From contig JAJRWY010000189.1 of the NCBI GenBank assembly GCA_024276575.1, positions 1 through 41,639 of the forward strand: 41,639 nt of DNA. The letters are read 5' to 3'. Position 1 is the first letter of the stretch. Each line of letters opens with the position of its first letter. The notes below the pieces were generated by a model. The model saw only the letters and a program-made list of their open reading frames with translations, was not told where the DNA came from and did no database searches. Origin of the DNA: Candidatus Binatota bacterium. Lineage in GTDB: Bacteria; Desulfobacterota; Binatia; UBA1149; CAITLU01. Below are positions 32,660-41,639 of this stretch, in pieces. A program made the position numbers and the translations under genes.

Positions 32660-33307
32660 ATGGCCCAAGTCTTTAAGCCTGCCGCCAACACAATAGCGAA
32701 GTTGGCTGTCTTCGGCGGCGCCTTCTTTCTGGCGCTAGCGGTGTGGTCTCTCAATGAGTTCAATCGCTCGCAGTACATGACCCGAACCAAGGTCGCCCGC
32801 GAACAACCGGTGCCGTTCAGCCATAAACACCACAATGCCGAACTCGGCATCGACTGCCGCTATTGCCACACCTCGGTAGAAACGTCGGCATTCGCGGGGA
32901 TTCCGCCGACTCAGACCTGCATGAACTGTCATTCGCAGATCTGGAAAGACAGCCCCATGCTCGAGCCGGTAAGAGCCAGTTTCGCCAGCAACCGTTCGCT
33001 GGAATGGGTCCGCGTGCACGACCTTCCGGATTTCGTTTACTTCAACCACAGCATCCACATCCACAAGGGTATCGGCTGCGTAAGCTGCCACGGGCGCGTG
33101 GACCAGATGAATCTGACTTGGCAGCAGTCGCCGCTGCAAATGGAGTGGTGCCTGAACTGCCACCGCAACCCGGCAGCCGCCGTGCGGCCGCGAGAGGAAG
33201 TCTTCAACATGGCGTGGAAAGCCGAAAACCAAGAGGAACTCGGCGCCCGTCTCGTAAAAGCCTACAACATCGAGAGCCGAGACGACTGTTCGGTCTGTCA
33301 CCGCTAG
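32660..33307 (+). CDS. actA: Alternative complex III subunit ActA, pentahaem cytochrome c
   Basis: Carries electrons out of the quinol:acceptor oxidoreductase alternative complex III. 215 aa with one N-terminal membrane anchor (LAVFGGAFFLALAVW, 15-29) and five CxxCH haem sites: 66-70 (CRYCH), 87-91 (CMNCH), 140-144 (CVSCH), 164-168 (CLNCH) and 210-214 (CSVCH). The haem-rich part should face the periplasm. The pentahaem count and length match ActA. It is the first gene of an eight-gene overlapping run, 13 bases before actB. No strong ribosome site is visible upstream of the ATG. Confidence 0.94.
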   Translation: MAQVFKPAANTIAKLAVFGGAFFLALAVWSLNEFNRSQYMTRTKVAREQPVPFSHKHHNAELGIDCRYCHTSVETSAFAGIPPTQTCMNCHSQIWKDSPMLEPVRASFASNRSLEWVRVHDLPDFVYFNHSIHIHKGIGCVSCHGRVDQMNLTWQQSPLQMEWCLNCHRNPAAAVRPREEVFNMAWKAENQEELGARLVKAYNIESRDDCSVCHR

Positions 33308-33320
33308 AGCCGCTGGAGCC

Positions 33321-36300
33321 ATGCCCACACCTACCGAAGCACATCAAGTCGATATGACCGCGATCCGCCGCCGGCTACGCGAGCGCCTGGAAGCCGGCAA
33401 CGGCAAGAGCTACTGGCGAAGTCTCGACGAGCTGGCCGACAGCGACGATTTCCGGACTTTCCTCAATTCGGAATTTCCCAGTGAAGCCGAGACCTTAGTG
33501 GGATCTGTGGACCGGCGTCGTTTCCTGCAGTTGATGGGCGCCTCGCTGGCCCTGGCGGGGGTCAGCGCATGCACACGCCAGCCGGTGGAGAAAATACTAC
33601 CCTATGTAAAGGCCCCGGAAGAGATCGTGCCGGGAGAGCCCTTGTTCTTCGCCTCGGCCTACCCCTTGGCGGGGGCTGCGCAAGGAGTGTTGGTCGAAAG
33701 CCACACCGGACGGCCTACCAAGATAGAGGGCAACCCCGACCATCCCGGCAGCCTCGGCTCCAGCAACGCACTGGCTCAGGCTTCCATCCTCGACCTCTAC
33801 GACCCCGACCGCTCCCAGATCATAACCCGTGCAGGTGAAATCCGGACCTGGGAGAATTTCAGCGCGGAACTGCGTAAGGTCGCGGATTCACACAAGGAAT
33901 CCAAGGGCGAAGGACTGCACATACTGAGCAGAAGCGTCTGCTCACCAACGCTGCTTGCGGAAATCGAACAAGTTCTGAACGACATGCCGAAAGCGGCCTG
34001 GACCGTCTATGAGCCGGCCGGGCACGACCATGAACGTGAAGGCGTAAAGCTGGCGTTCGGAGACTACCGGCGCGTCCACTACGATTTTTCCAAGGCCAAG
34101 GTGGTGTTGTCGCTGGAGTCGGACTTTCTGTCTGCGGGCCCCGGGTCGGTACGCTACACGCGTGATTTCTCGGCGGCGCGGCGCGTAGAGAGCAGCCACG
34201 ACGAGATGAACCGGCTGTACGTAGTGGAAGCCCTGCCCAGCAACACCGGTGCCATGGCCGACCACAGGCTAGCGCTGAAAAGCTCGCATTTGCCAGTTTT
34301 CATTCAATCGTTGGCGGCGGAGTTGGGTCTACCGGTAGCCTCGCGTTCGGCCCTCCCGACCCATGCGCGGTGGATATCGGCGCTTGCCCGTGACCTCCGG
34401 GCCAATGCCGGTGCCTCGATCGTACTCGCAGGAGAGACTCAAGACCCCGCGGTCCATGCGGCCTGTCTGGCAATCAACGAAATGCTGGGGAACCTGGGCA
34501 AGACCGTCCTTTTCGCCGACCCCACCCCGGCCCCCCAAGGCTCGCAGAGCAAGAATCTGGCGGCCTTGGTCTCGGCCATGAAGGCCGGATCAGTTCAAAC
34601 CCTGGTAATTCTCGGCGGCAACCCGGTCTATGATACCCCGGCCGACCTCGGTTTCGCGGAGGCACTGGCCAAGGTTTCTTTCAGCCTGCATCTCTCACTT
34701 TACAACAACGAAACTTCCGAGCTGTGCCTGTGGCACGTTCCGGAAGCCCATTACCTGGAGGCCTGGGGCGACGCGCTTGCCTACGACGGTAGCGTATCGG
34801 TAGTGCAACCGTTGATCGCCCCGCTCTACGACTCCAAGAGCAGCCTCGAGTTGCTCGCTTTGATCAACGACCGGGTGGGGATGAGCGGATATGACTTGGT
34901 CCGGGATCACTGGCGCAAGCGCTATAGCGGCCCGGACTTCGAAAGTTTCTGGAAACAGAGCATCCACGACGGGATCATCGATTCGGCCGCAGTCGGAATC
35001 AGCACGAAAGCGGCGGCGCCGCCCATCCCCGGGCAGAGATGGGCGGCGGAGCTGAGCAAGGCGGCAAGTAAAGGTGCTTCCGGCGCCGGCCGCGGGCTGG
35101 AGTTGATCTTCCGGGCCGATCCTCACGTCGGTGACGGCAGTTTCGCCAACAACGGGTGGCTGCAGGAAACTCCTAAGCCAATCACCAAGCTCACGTGGGA
35201 CAATGCCGCGCTGATCAGCCCGGCCACGGCGGAATCGCTGGGTTTGGAAAACGAAGACGTGATAACCCTGAGCGTGGACACGCAAAGTGTCAACGCCCCG
35301 GTATGGATAGTTCCCGGGCAGGCCAAGGATACGGTGGCGGTGCACCTCGGATACGGACGTAGCCGCGCCGGCAAAATCGGTAACGGCCTGGGCTTCAATG
35401 CCTACAAGCTGCGTAGCAACGACGCGATGTGGACGCGGACGGAACTCAAGCTCGGAGAAACTGGAGAAAAGTACCCCCTGGCTTGCACGCAGCACCATCA
35501 CAGCATGGAAGGGCGCGAGTTGGTGCGTTCGGCAACCCTGTTCGAATACCGAGACAATCCCGGCTTCGCCACCGGCGACGACCACGGACTGGACCCGGAA
35601 GCGTCGATGTTCCCCGACCATCCCTACGAGGGCTACGCCTGGGGCATGACCATAGACTTGGCGGCCTGCACCGGCTGCAACGCCTGCTCGGTGGCTTGCC
35701 AGGCCGAGAACAACATCGCGGTGGTCGGCAAGGAAGAAGTCGCCAAGGGCCGTGAAATGTCGTGGATACGAATCGACCGTTATTTCGAAGGCGACATCGA
35801 CGAGCCCTCGGTACTTCACCAGCCGGTCAACTGCCAGCACTGCGAAAGGGCGCCTTGCGAGTTGGTCTGCCCGGTCAACGCCACCGTACACAGCGACGAG
35901 GGCATCAACGAAATGGTTTACAACCGTTGCGTAGGCACCCGTTATTGCTCGAACAACTGCCCCTACAAGGTCAGGCGTTTCAACTTCTTTCTATACTCGG
36001 ACTTCGACACCGAAGTCAGCAAGTTGCAACGCAACCCGGATGTAACCATCCGCAGCCGCGGGGTGATGGAAAAGTGCAGTTACTGCGTGCAACGCATCAA
36101 CTTGAAGAGAATAGAAGCCAAACGCGAGGACCGCAGCATACGGGACGGAGAATTGCAGACTGCTTGCCAGGCCGCCTGTCCCGCCCAGGCCATCTCCTTC
36201 GGCGACATCAACGATCCTGAAAGCAAAGTCGCAAAACTCAAGGCCAACGAGCGCAACTATGCACTACTCGGCGAGTTGGGCGTAAAACCGCGTACCACCT

Positions 36301-36383
36301 ACCTGGCCGGACTGAAAAACCCGAACCCCGAGCTGGCCGCAGAAGACGGCGGGAGTTCGCGGGCTGCTGGGGGGCATTCCTGA
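33321..36383 (+). CDS. actB: Alternative complex III subunit ActB (molybdopterin-oxidoreductase-like and iron-sulfur protein)
   Basis: 1020 aa, a fusion of a PsrA-like domain and a PsrB-like domain. A twin-arginine motif ([13 protein letters not shown], 63-75) leads to a possible lipobox Cys84 (AGVSAC), so folded export by Tat and lipid anchoring are likely. The middle (~90-700) has the molybdopterin-oxidoreductase fold, but in this family it binds no molybdenum. From ~770 the ferredoxin part has four Cys clusters: [35 protein letters not shown] and CSYC...CQAAC. In characterised ActB these hold three 4Fe-4S and one 3Fe-4S centres. An ATG at 33354 is an alternative start. Its TGA overlaps the actC ATG. 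Confidence 0.94.
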   Translation: MPTPTEAHQVDMTAIRRRLRERLEAGNGKSYWRSLDELADSDDFRTFLNSEFPSEAETLVGSVDRRRFLQLMGASLALAGVSACTRQPVEKILPYVKAPEEIVPGEPLFFASAYPLAGAAQGVLVESHTGRPTKIEGNPDHPGSLGSSNALAQASILDLYDPDRSQIITRAGEIRTWENFSAELRKVADSHKESKGEGLHILSRSVCSPTLLAEIEQVLNDMPKAAWTVYEPAGHDHEREGVKLAFGDYRRVHYDFSKAKVVLSLESDFLSAGPGSVRYTRDFSAARRVESSHDEMNRLYVVEALPSNTGAMADHRLALKSSHLPVFIQSLAAELGLPVASRSALPTHARWISALARDLRANAGASIVLAGETQDPAVHAACLAINEMLGNLGKTVLFADPTPAPQGSQSKNLAALVSAMKAGSVQTLVILGGNPVYDTPADLGFAEALAKVSFSLHLSLYNNETSELCLWHVPEAHYLEAWGDALAYDGSVSVVQPLIAPLYDSKSSLELLALINDRVGMSGYDLVRDHWRKRYSGPDFESFWKQSIHDGIIDSAAVGISTKAAAPPIPGQRWAAELSKAASKGASGAGRGLELIFRADPHVGDGSFANNGWLQETPKPITKLTWDNAALISPATAESLGLENEDVITLSVDTQSVNAPVWIVPGQAKDTVAVHLGYGRSRAGKIGNGLGFNAYKLRSNDAMWTRTELKLGETGEKYPLACTQHHHSMEGRELVRSATLFEYRDNPGFATGDDHGLDPEASMFPDHPYEGYAWGMTIDLAACTGCNACSVACQAENNIAVVGKEEVAKGREMSWIRIDRYFEGDIDEPSVLHQPVNCQHCERAPCELVCPVNATVHSDEGINEMVYNRCVGTRYCSNNCPYKVRRFNFFLYSDFDTEVSKLQRNPDVTIRSRGVMEKCSYCVQRINLKRIEAKREDRSIRDGELQTACQAACPAQAISFGDINDPESKVAKLKANERNYALLGELGVKPRTTYLAGLKNPNPELAAEDGGSSRAAGGHS

Positions 36384-37762
36384 TGGACAAGCACAGCGCC
36401 CCGGGCCCCCAAGAACCCAATGCCATGATCGGCCCCGGCCACAGTTTCAACTCGGTCACCGACAAAATCTCCTCGATCGTGTTGCGCGAAGGCGCACCGC
36501 GGGGCTGGTGGATCGGCTTCGGAATCGGTTTCGTGCTGACCAACATGATGCTGGTCTCGCTGATTTATCTGTTCGCGCGTGGGACCGGCATCTGGGGCGT
36601 CAACATCCCGGTAGGCTGGGGCTTTGCGATCATCAACTTCGTATGGTGGATCGGCATAGGACACGCCGGCACTTTGATCTCGGCCATCCTGTTGCTGCTC
36701 AGACAGGAGTGGCGAACCTCGATCAATCGCTTCGCTGAAGCGATGACCTTGTTTGCGGTAGCCTGTGCGGGAATCTTCCCGGTCATTCACACCGGGCGGC
36801 CGTGGCTGGCCTACTGGCTGTTTCCCTACCCCAACACCATGGGCCTGTGGCCGAACTTTCGCAGCCCCTTGATTTGGGACGTTTTTGCCGTCTCGACCTA
36901 CGCTTCGGTGTCGCTGCTGTTCTGGTACGTCGGCTTGATCCCCGACATGGCTACCTTGCGCGACCGCACCGTCAAGATCATCCCCAAGCGCATTTACGGC
37001 GTCTTGTCGCTGGGCTGGCGCGGCTCGGTGCGCCACTGGCACCGCTATGAAACCGCCTACTTGCTGCTGGCCGGCCTGTCTACACCGCTGGTGGTTTCAG
37101 TGCACACGATCGTAAGCTTCGATTTCGCAGTCAGCATCACCCCGGGCTGGCACGCGACTATCTTCCCGCCCTACTTCGTGGCGGGAGCGGTGTTCGCGGG
37201 TTTTGCAATGGTGTTGACCATCGCCATCCCCCTGCGCCGGGTCTACGAACTACAAGATTTCGTCACTGCCCAGCACCTTGACTACATGGCGCGGGTAATG
37301 CTGGCCACCGGTTTGATCGTGGGTTACGGCTACCTCACCGAGGCCTTCATGGCCTGGTACAGCGCCAACCCCTACGAGACTTTCATGATGAGCAACCGTA
37401 TGACCGGCCCCTACGCTCCGGTTTACTGGCTGCTGATCACCTGCAACATACTGTCTATACAGGCGCTGTGGTTCGAAAAAGTCCGAGCCACACCGATCGG
37501 ACTTTTCATCGTCGCGATGTTCGTGAACGTGGGCATGTGGTTGGAGCGCTTCATCATTGTCGCCACCAGCCTCCACCGCGATTTCTTGCCCTCTTCATGG
37601 GCCATGTACGCGGGCACCGTGTGGGATTGGAGCCTCTTTATAGGCACTCTCGGCTTCTTCGTATCGCTACTGTTCCTGTTCATACGCTTCCTGCCGATGA
37701 TCTCGATCTTTGAGATGAAAACCATGGTCCCCGAGGCCGAAGTGCGGGAGGACCTGCTATGA
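36383..37762 (+). CDS. actC: Alternative complex III subunit ActC (NrfD/PsrC-like membrane protein)
   Basis: 459 aa, integral membrane protein with about ten hydrophobic segments. The first is near residues 50-75 ([18 protein letters not shown]) and the last near 425-445. Conserved features are [30 protein letters not shown] and [17 protein letters not shown], which fit the quinol-binding subunit of the family. The start ATG overlaps the actB stop by one base, and the actC stop overlaps the actD start (ATGA), so the genes are translationally coupled. It should take electrons from quinol and pass them to ActB. Confidence 0.94.
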   Translation: MDKHSAPGPQEPNAMIGPGHSFNSVTDKISSIVLREGAPRGWWIGFGIGFVLTNMMLVSLIYLFARGTGIWGVNIPVGWGFAIINFVWWIGIGHAGTLISAILLLLRQEWRTSINRFAEAMTLFAVACAGIFPVIHTGRPWLAYWLFPYPNTMGLWPNFRSPLIWDVFAVSTYASVSLLFWYVGLIPDMATLRDRTVKIIPKRIYGVLSLGWRGSVRHWHRYETAYLLLAGLSTPLVVSVHTIVSFDFAVSITPGWHATIFPPYFVAGAVFAGFAMVLTIAIPLRRVYELQDFVTAQHLDYMARVMLATGLIVGYGYLTEAFMAWYSANPYETFMMSNRMTGPYAPVYWLLITCNILSIQALWFEKVRATPIGLFIVAMFVNVGMWLERFIIVATSLHRDFLPSSWAMYAGTVWDWSLFIGTLGFFVSLLFLFIRFLPMISIFEMKTMVPEAEVREDLL

Positions 37763-38307
37763 GTGAGAACAGCAACGAGCAGCCCATCTACGGACTGTTG
37801 GCGGAGTTCTCCAGCGCGGGAGAGCTTGTCACGGCGACACGCGCGGCGCGCAAAGCCGGCTTCACCAAGATCGACGCCTACAGCCCCTTGCCGCTCGAAG
37901 AACTGTTCGAGGCCTTGGGGCTTCACAAAAGCCGCCTGCCATTGATCGTCTTGATCGGCGGCATCGTCGGCGCATGCGCGGGTTACGGGTTGGCCTACTG
38001 GACCTCGGTCATCGACTACCCCATCAACGTCGGCGGGCGCCCTTTCCACAGTTGGCCGGCATTTATACCCATTACTTTTGAAACGACAGTGTTGTTCGCG
38101 GCTTTCTCGGCGGTGCTCGGGATGCTCGCCCTAAACGGCCTGCCGCAGCTTTACCACCCGGTGTTCAACGTCAGCCGCTTCGCGGTTGCCTCCAAGGATC
38201 GCTTCTTTCTGTTGATCGAAGCCGTGGATCCGGAGTTCGACTACGACAAGACGTGGAGCTTCCTCACCAAGCTCGAGCCTCGGGTAATCTCGGACGTGGA
38301 GCACTAG
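37759..38307 (+). CDS. actD: Alternative complex III subunit ActD (DUF3341)
   Basis: 182 aa. A cytoplasmic ferredoxin-like N-terminus (YGLLAEFSSAGELVTATRAARKAGF, then DAYSPLPLEEL) is followed by two membrane helices (~LIVLIGGIVGACAGYGLAYW and TVLFAAFSAVLGMLALNGL). The C-terminus is short: FNVSRFAVASKDRFFLLIEA. This is the DUF3341 pattern that always travels with ActC and ActE. Its role is structural contact with the membrane subunits. Confidence 0.92.
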   Translation: MSENSNEQPIYGLLAEFSSAGELVTATRAARKAGFTKIDAYSPLPLEELFEALGLHKSRLPLIVLIGGIVGACAGYGLAYWTSVIDYPINVGGRPFHSWPAFIPITFETTVLFAAFSAVLGMLALNGLPQLYHPVFNVSRFAVASKDRFFLLIEAVDPEFDYDKTWSFLTKLEPRVISDVEH

Positions 38308-38313
38308 AACTAG

Positions 38314-38964
38314 ATGCGCGCCCTACGCTTTGCACTACTGATTGTAGCCGTGTTGCTGGCGTCGGCATGTCGCCAAGACATGCACGATGCGCCGCGCTAC
38401 GAGCCACTGGAATACAGTGTCTTCTTCGACGACCATCGCGCAGCCCGTCCGGCGGTGGAGAATACCGTCTCGCGCAGCGCTTTCGGGGAAAGCCCACTTT
38501 TGCTGCAGGCGAGAAGAGACGGACGATTCGTGAAGGTTTTCCCCTTCGAAATCGACGAAGCGGTTATCCGCCGGGGCCAAGAGCGTTACAATATCTACTG
38601 CTCGCCTTGCCACGCGCGTACGGGGCTCGGAGACGGGATGATAGTGCGGCGCGGCTACCCGCAGCCCCCCTCTTTCCACGACCAGAGGCTCAAAGAAGCC
38701 GCGCCCGGGTACTTTTTTCATGTAATCACCAACGGCTTCGGAGTGATGCCGTCTTACGCGGCGCAAGTTCCGCTGCGCGACCGCTGGGCTATCACCGCCT
38801 ACATTCGCGCTCTGCAGTTGAGCCGCAGCACCCAGGTCTCGAGTTTGGATAGTTCGGAAAAGAGCAAAATAGGCAAAGGCGACGTACGTGAGCCCAAAGC
38901 GGGCCATGGCGGACACGGGAACAACGCGGGACACGGCGAGTCCGGGGAGGCCTCCCATGGCTAA
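38314..38964 (+). CDS. actE: Alternative complex III subunit ActE, monohaem cytochrome c lipoprotein
   Basis: 216 aa. The signal ends in a lipobox (LLASAC, Cys19). One haem site CSPCH lies in YNIYCSPCHARTGLGDG near 91-95, and the distal Met is probably in GFGVMPSYA near 149. The 35 or so C-terminal residues are not part of the usual haem domain: they are a Gly/His-rich tail (GHGGHGNNAGHG...SHG) that could bind copper or nickel. The reading frame runs 8 bases into actF. It should receive electrons from the ActA/ActB haems and hand them to the oxidase. Confidence 0.93.
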   Translation: MRALRFALLIVAVLLASACRQDMHDAPRYEPLEYSVFFDDHRAARPAVENTVSRSAFGESPLLLQARRDGRFVKVFPFEIDEAVIRRGQERYNIYCSPCHARTGLGDGMIVRRGYPQPPSFHDQRLKEAAPGYFFHVITNGFGVMPSYAAQVPLRDRWAITAYIRALQLSRSTQVSSLDSSEKSKIGKGDVREPKAGHGGHGNNAGHGESGEASHG

Positions 38965-40162
38965 GGCTAAACTCGACCGCTCGGCCTTCATGCTACCCGC
39001 CGGCCATCACCTCCACAGCGTACAGCGTATTGCGTTGATCGTCGGTATCGTCGCGGCAGGACTGACCGCTTTCGGGGCGATGTCGAACCCGGTCCAGTTC
39101 TTTCGTTCTTATCTGGTGGCCTACCTTTACTGTCTGGCTCTAGGATTGGGGAGCTTGGGCATCCTGCTGCTCCACCATGTGGTCGGCGGACGCTGGGGCT
39201 CGATACTGCGCAAATTTCTGGAAGCCGGCTCACGCACACTTCCGATGCTGGCCCTGGCCTTCGTACCGCTGCTGTTCGGCATGCATGAGTTGTACGAATG
39301 GAGCCATGCCGATGCGGTGGCTCACGATCCGGTCATCGCCCACAAGAGCCTCTACCTCAACAGCACCTTCTTCACGGTACGCGCCGCGGTGTACTTCCTG
39401 GTATGGATCACCCTGGCGACGCTGGCCTCACGTTGGTCCGCAGCTCAAGAAGAGGGCGGTGGCCCCGCGGTCAATAAGCGCCTGGAGTTTCTCGGGCGTG
39501 GCGGCACAATTCTTTATGCCGGCACCATGACCTTCGCCGCCATCGATTGGGTCATGTCGATCGACGTCCACTGGTTCTCGCATATCTACGGGCTGATCTT
39601 CGTGGCCGGACAGGTGCTGACCGCCATGGCTTTTATGGTGGTGGTAGCCTCTTCGTTCGCGGGGCGGGCACCTTTCGAACGCATTATGTGCGCGGACCGC
39701 TTCCACGATCTCGGCAAGCTGATGCTGGCCTTCATCATGGTCTGGGCCTACTTCGCATTGTCACAGTATCTGATCATCTGGTCGGGCAACCTCCCCGAAG
39801 AGACCCCGTGGTACATCAGCCGCTTGAGCGGCGGCTGGGAGCATTTCGGCAGCGCACTCATTATTTTTCATTTCGTGCTTCCCTTCGTGGTGCTGCTCTC
39901 ACGCGACGTCAAGCGCAACCCACGAAGCCTGGCATTGGTGGCCTGCGCCTTGTTGGTGTTCCGTTACATGGATCTTTACTGGCTGGTGGTGCCTTCGTTC
40001 TCGCCCGGCGTTTTCACCCTACACTGGTTAGATTTTTCAGCCATGGCGGCGCTCGGTGGTCTGTGGATCGCTTTGTTCGTACAGCAGATCAAAGGACATA
40101 CGCTATTGCCCTTGGGCGATCCCATGCTGGCCCCTGAACTGGCCGAGGGGGCTGAGTCGTGA
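38957..40162 (+). CDS. actF: Alternative complex III subunit ActF (second NrfD-like membrane protein)
   Basis: 401 aa from the ATG at 38957, which has GGGGAGG 6 bases upstream and overlaps the end of actE; the open frame extends 23 codons further upstream within actE. About ten hydrophobic segments are visible, including LIVGIVAAGLTAFGAM, FVPLLFGMHELYEW, AIDWVMSIDVHWFSHIYGL and SQYLIIWSGNLPEETPWY. The latter blocks are typical of ActF. It pairs with ActC in the membrane core. Its stop overlaps the next start (GTGA). Confidence 0.93.
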   Translation: MAKAKLDRSAFMLPAGHHLHSVQRIALIVGIVAAGLTAFGAMSNPVQFFRSYLVAYLYCLALGLGSLGILLLHHVVGGRWGSILRKFLEAGSRTLPMLALAFVPLLFGMHELYEWSHADAVAHDPVIAHKSLYLNSTFFTVRAAVYFLVWITLATLASRWSAAQEEGGGPAVNKRLEFLGRGGTILYAGTMTFAAIDWVMSIDVHWFSHIYGLIFVAGQVLTAMAFMVVVASSFAGRAPFERIMCADRFHDLGKLMLAFIMVWAYFALSQYLIIWSGNLPEETPWYISRLSGGWEHFGSALIIFHFVLPFVVLLSRDVKRNPRSLALVACALLVFRYMDLYWLVVPSFSPGVFTLHWLDFSAMAALGGLWIALFVQQIKGHTLLPLGDPMLAPELAEGAES

Positions 40163-40719
40163 GCGAGCAAGAGATGAGCGGACACGGTCAGATAAGCTAC
40201 GAAGGCAAGGATCTTCGCTTCCGCCCCATCGTTTGGGCCTCCATAGGGTTGGCACTGATCACTCTGGTTTTCTGCGCCTTGATGTGGGTTTTCTTTGCCT
40301 TCCTGTCGGCCCGTGAAGCTTCGCAGAGCCCGGCGCCCAATCCTTTGGCCGCCGCCGAGGCCCGCACCGAACCTCCTTCTCCACGCCTGCTGGTCGACCC
40401 GGTAGCCTCCTACCACGAGTTCAAGCAACAGGAAGAAGTACTGCTGAACTCTTACGGTTGGGTGGATAAAGAAGCAGGATTGGTTCACGTCCCCATCGAA
40501 AGAGCCATCAAGACACTTGCCGCCCAGGGACTTCCTTCCTACGACGCCGCCGCCGAACGAGAACGCGCCCGCAACGAGGCCGCCGCTTCGAACGGTGCTA
40601 ATGCAGCAGCAGCAGCGGGCACCGCAGCGCAGGGTTCCGCAACGCAGGGTGTGGCGCCCGCGGGCACGGGCACGGGAAGCGGCCAAGCCGCCGGACGGCA
40701 GGAGCACGGCGGACGTTGA
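40159..40719 (+). CDS. Small membrane protein of the act/cox operon
   Basis: 186 aa from a GTG overlapping the actF stop; an ATG at 40174 is an alternative. One membrane helix (ASIGLALITLVFCALMWVFFAFL, ~27-50) is followed by a periplasmic segment with EEVLLNSYGWVDKEAGLVHVPIERAIKTL (in parts, ~95-125). That 'NSYGWVD...G.V.IPI..A' motif is common in short proteins encoded between act and cox genes. The last ~60 residues are Ala/Gly/Gln-rich and look disordered. The role is unknown; assembly or stabilisation of the complex III-oxidase unit is plausible from context only. Confidence 0.85.
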   Translation: MSEQEMSGHGQISYEGKDLRFRPIVWASIGLALITLVFCALMWVFFAFLSAREASQSPAPNPLAAAEARTEPPSPRLLVDPVASYHEFKQQEEVLLNSYGWVDKEAGLVHVPIERAIKTLAAQGLPSYDAAAERERARNEAAASNGANAAAAAGTAAQGSATQGVAPAGTGTGSGQAAGRQEHGGR

Positions 40720-41579
40720 TCACTCGCTCACCAATACTCGCCGGCGCAGCGTTTTTGACGCTGGCCGTGTTGACACCCTCTGCTTTGAGAGCCGGAGGCG
40801 CGCCCTCGGTTGCGCCGGGCGGTGCGGGGCTGGCGGCAAGCGTGGCGCCTGAACCGCTGAGCGGAGTGGATATCAAGGCTAGGCTCGGAGAGCAGGTTCC
40901 CTTGGCTCTGCCCTTTCGCGACGAAGAAGGCCGCGACGTGGCGCTCGGGGATTATTTCGGCAAACGCCCGGTAGTGCTTGCACTAGTCTACTACGAATGC
41001 CCGATGCTGTGTACGCTGGTGCTCAACGGATTGGTAAAAGCGCTGCGGCCGCTGACTTTCGAACCGGGAAAGGAATTCGAAGTGGTGGTCGTGAGCTTCG
41101 ATCCCGGCGAAGGCCCGGAACTGGCCGCGTCGAAGAAGAAAATCTACCTCGACAGTTACAAACGTCCGCAAACCGCCGGGGGCTGGCACTTCTTGACCGG
41201 GTCCCAAGAATCGATCAAGAACCTAACGGCTTCGGTGGGATTCTCCTACCGTTATCTCGAGCGCACCGACGAGTACGCCCACTCAGTGGCCCTGATGCTG
41301 CTGACGCCTAAGGGCATACTCGCGCGCTACTACTACGGAATCGAGTACTCCACGCGAGACTTGAAACTGGGAATCATCGAGGCCTCGAACGAAAAGATAG
41401 CCTCAACGGTAGACAAACTATTGCTGTACTGTTTCCGCTACGACCCCTCGACCGGACGTTATTCAGCCGTCGTGCTGAACATCATCCGTTTAGGGGGCAT
41501 CATCACGGTAGCGGCACTGGTTGGCTTCGTTTTGGTGATGCGCCGTCGCGACAAGCGGCGGTCCAAGGCAGGTAGCTGA
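40716..41579 (+). CDS. SCO1/SenC-family copper chaperone
   Basis: 287 aa. It opens with a signal peptide (ILAGAAFLTLAVLTPSALRAGG) and ends in a membrane helix (GGIITVAALVGFVLVMRRRDKRR). The thioredoxin-like domain has the copper-binding YYECPMLCT (CxxxC near 92-96) and the distant His in EYAHSVALML near 190. Sco proteins insert copper into the CuA site of oxidase subunit II. The start is a TTG overlapping the previous stop (TTGA), an unusual but coupled arrangement. Immediately downstream a CoxB-like start appears, consistent with this role. Confidence 0.9.
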   Translation: MITRSPILAGAAFLTLAVLTPSALRAGGAPSVAPGGAGLAASVAPEPLSGVDIKARLGEQVPLALPFRDEEGRDVALGDYFGKRPVVLALVYYECPMLCTLVLNGLVKALRPLTFEPGKEFEVVVVSFDPGEGPELAASKKKIYLDSYKRPQTAGGWHFLTGSQESIKNLTASVGFSYRYLERTDEYAHSVALMLLTPKGILARYYYGIEYSTRDLKLGIIEASNEKIASTVDKLLLYCFRYDPSTGRYSAVVLNIIRLGGIITVAALVGFVLVMRRRDKRRSKAGS

Positions 41580-41585
41580 GCGTCG

Positions 41586-41639
41586 ATGCTTTTTACAGGC
41601 TTTTTCATATTCCCAAAGTCCGCCTCGACCTTCGCCGGC
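41586..41639 (+). CDS. coxB: Cytochrome c oxidase subunit II, first 18 codons (cut by window end)
   Basis: The ATG lies 7 bases after the Sco stop, and the frame stays open to the window edge. The 18 residues read MLFTGFFIFPKSASTFAG. The FP-x-SAST-AG pattern is the usual N-terminus of CoxB in act-linked oxidase operons, just before the first membrane helix. The short length limits certainty, but gene order (act, small membrane protein, sco, coxB) is the expected one. Confidence 0.7.
   Translation, partial: MLFTGFFIFPKSASTFAG

Noticed and set aside
34695-35891. 398-codon open frame on the minus strand inside actB
   Set aside because: It is antisense to a strongly conserved gene with clear iron-sulfur motifs. 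High GC content produces long antisense frames; the same applies to frames opposite 13599-14612, 24571-25557 and 26508-27521.

Overview
This is a GC-rich chromosomal window from what looks like an uncultured, aerobic or facultative bacterium of the 'deltaproteobacterial' type (Myxococcota or Binatota-like). The basis is a Myxococcus-type disulfide repeat protein (CGNG..GE.CDDGN), secreted cysteine-rich surface proteins, a cytochrome alternative complex III (Act) operon leading into a cytochrome oxidase operon, and many acyl-CoA dehydrogenases. The lineage is inferred: no rRNA or marker gene is present. No tRNA, rRNA, CRISPR array, phage or transposase gene was found.

Layout. 1-3.2 kb: the end of a dispersed repeat, an 11-bp inverted repeat, then a large secreted protein with six carboxypeptidase-regulatory-like repeats. 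3.4-6.7 kb: proline catabolism (pruA) and a secreted Lys/Ala/Pro-rich low-complexity protein. 6.9-14.8 kb: two divergent transcription units that together encode a whole beta-oxidation spiral (paired acyl-CoA dehydrogenases, R-specific hydratase 2, MFE-2-type 3-hydroxyacyl-CoA dehydrogenase, thiolase), plus a TetR regulator and an FG-GAP lipoprotein. 14.8-19 kb: ArfB ribosome rescue factor, a glycosyltransferase, a methyltransferase, a 200-bp MITE-like element and another acyl-CoA dehydrogenase.

19.4-23.2 kb is the most unusual part: a MaoC/hot-dog protein lacking the usual catalytic Asp, then a tight three-gene sulfur-relay cassette: a CxxC-rich/TusA fusion, a DsrE-like protein, and a TusA domain fused to a core-MetE zinc methyltransferase. 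The last gene is interrupted by an in-frame TAG. 23.2-32 kb (minus strand): TesB thioesterase, a DmdC/FadE5-like dehydrogenase, an uncharacterised CrtC/AttH-like protein, serine acetyltransferase, a lipoprotein, and a beta-helix surface protein. 32.6-41.6 kb: actABCDEF, a small membrane protein, a Sco copper chaperone and the first codons of coxB, forming an overlapping respiratory operon that passes electrons from quinol to a haem-copper oxidase.

Three copies plus one fragment of a roughly 190-215 bp palindromic intergenic repeat (1-140, 19167-19352, 23133-23179, 24128-24342) flank and penetrate the sulfur-relay region. One copy supplies the last codons and stop of the MetE-like gene; another abuts the TTG start of tesB. 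The central hairpin appears to keep its pairing while its sequence changes between copies.
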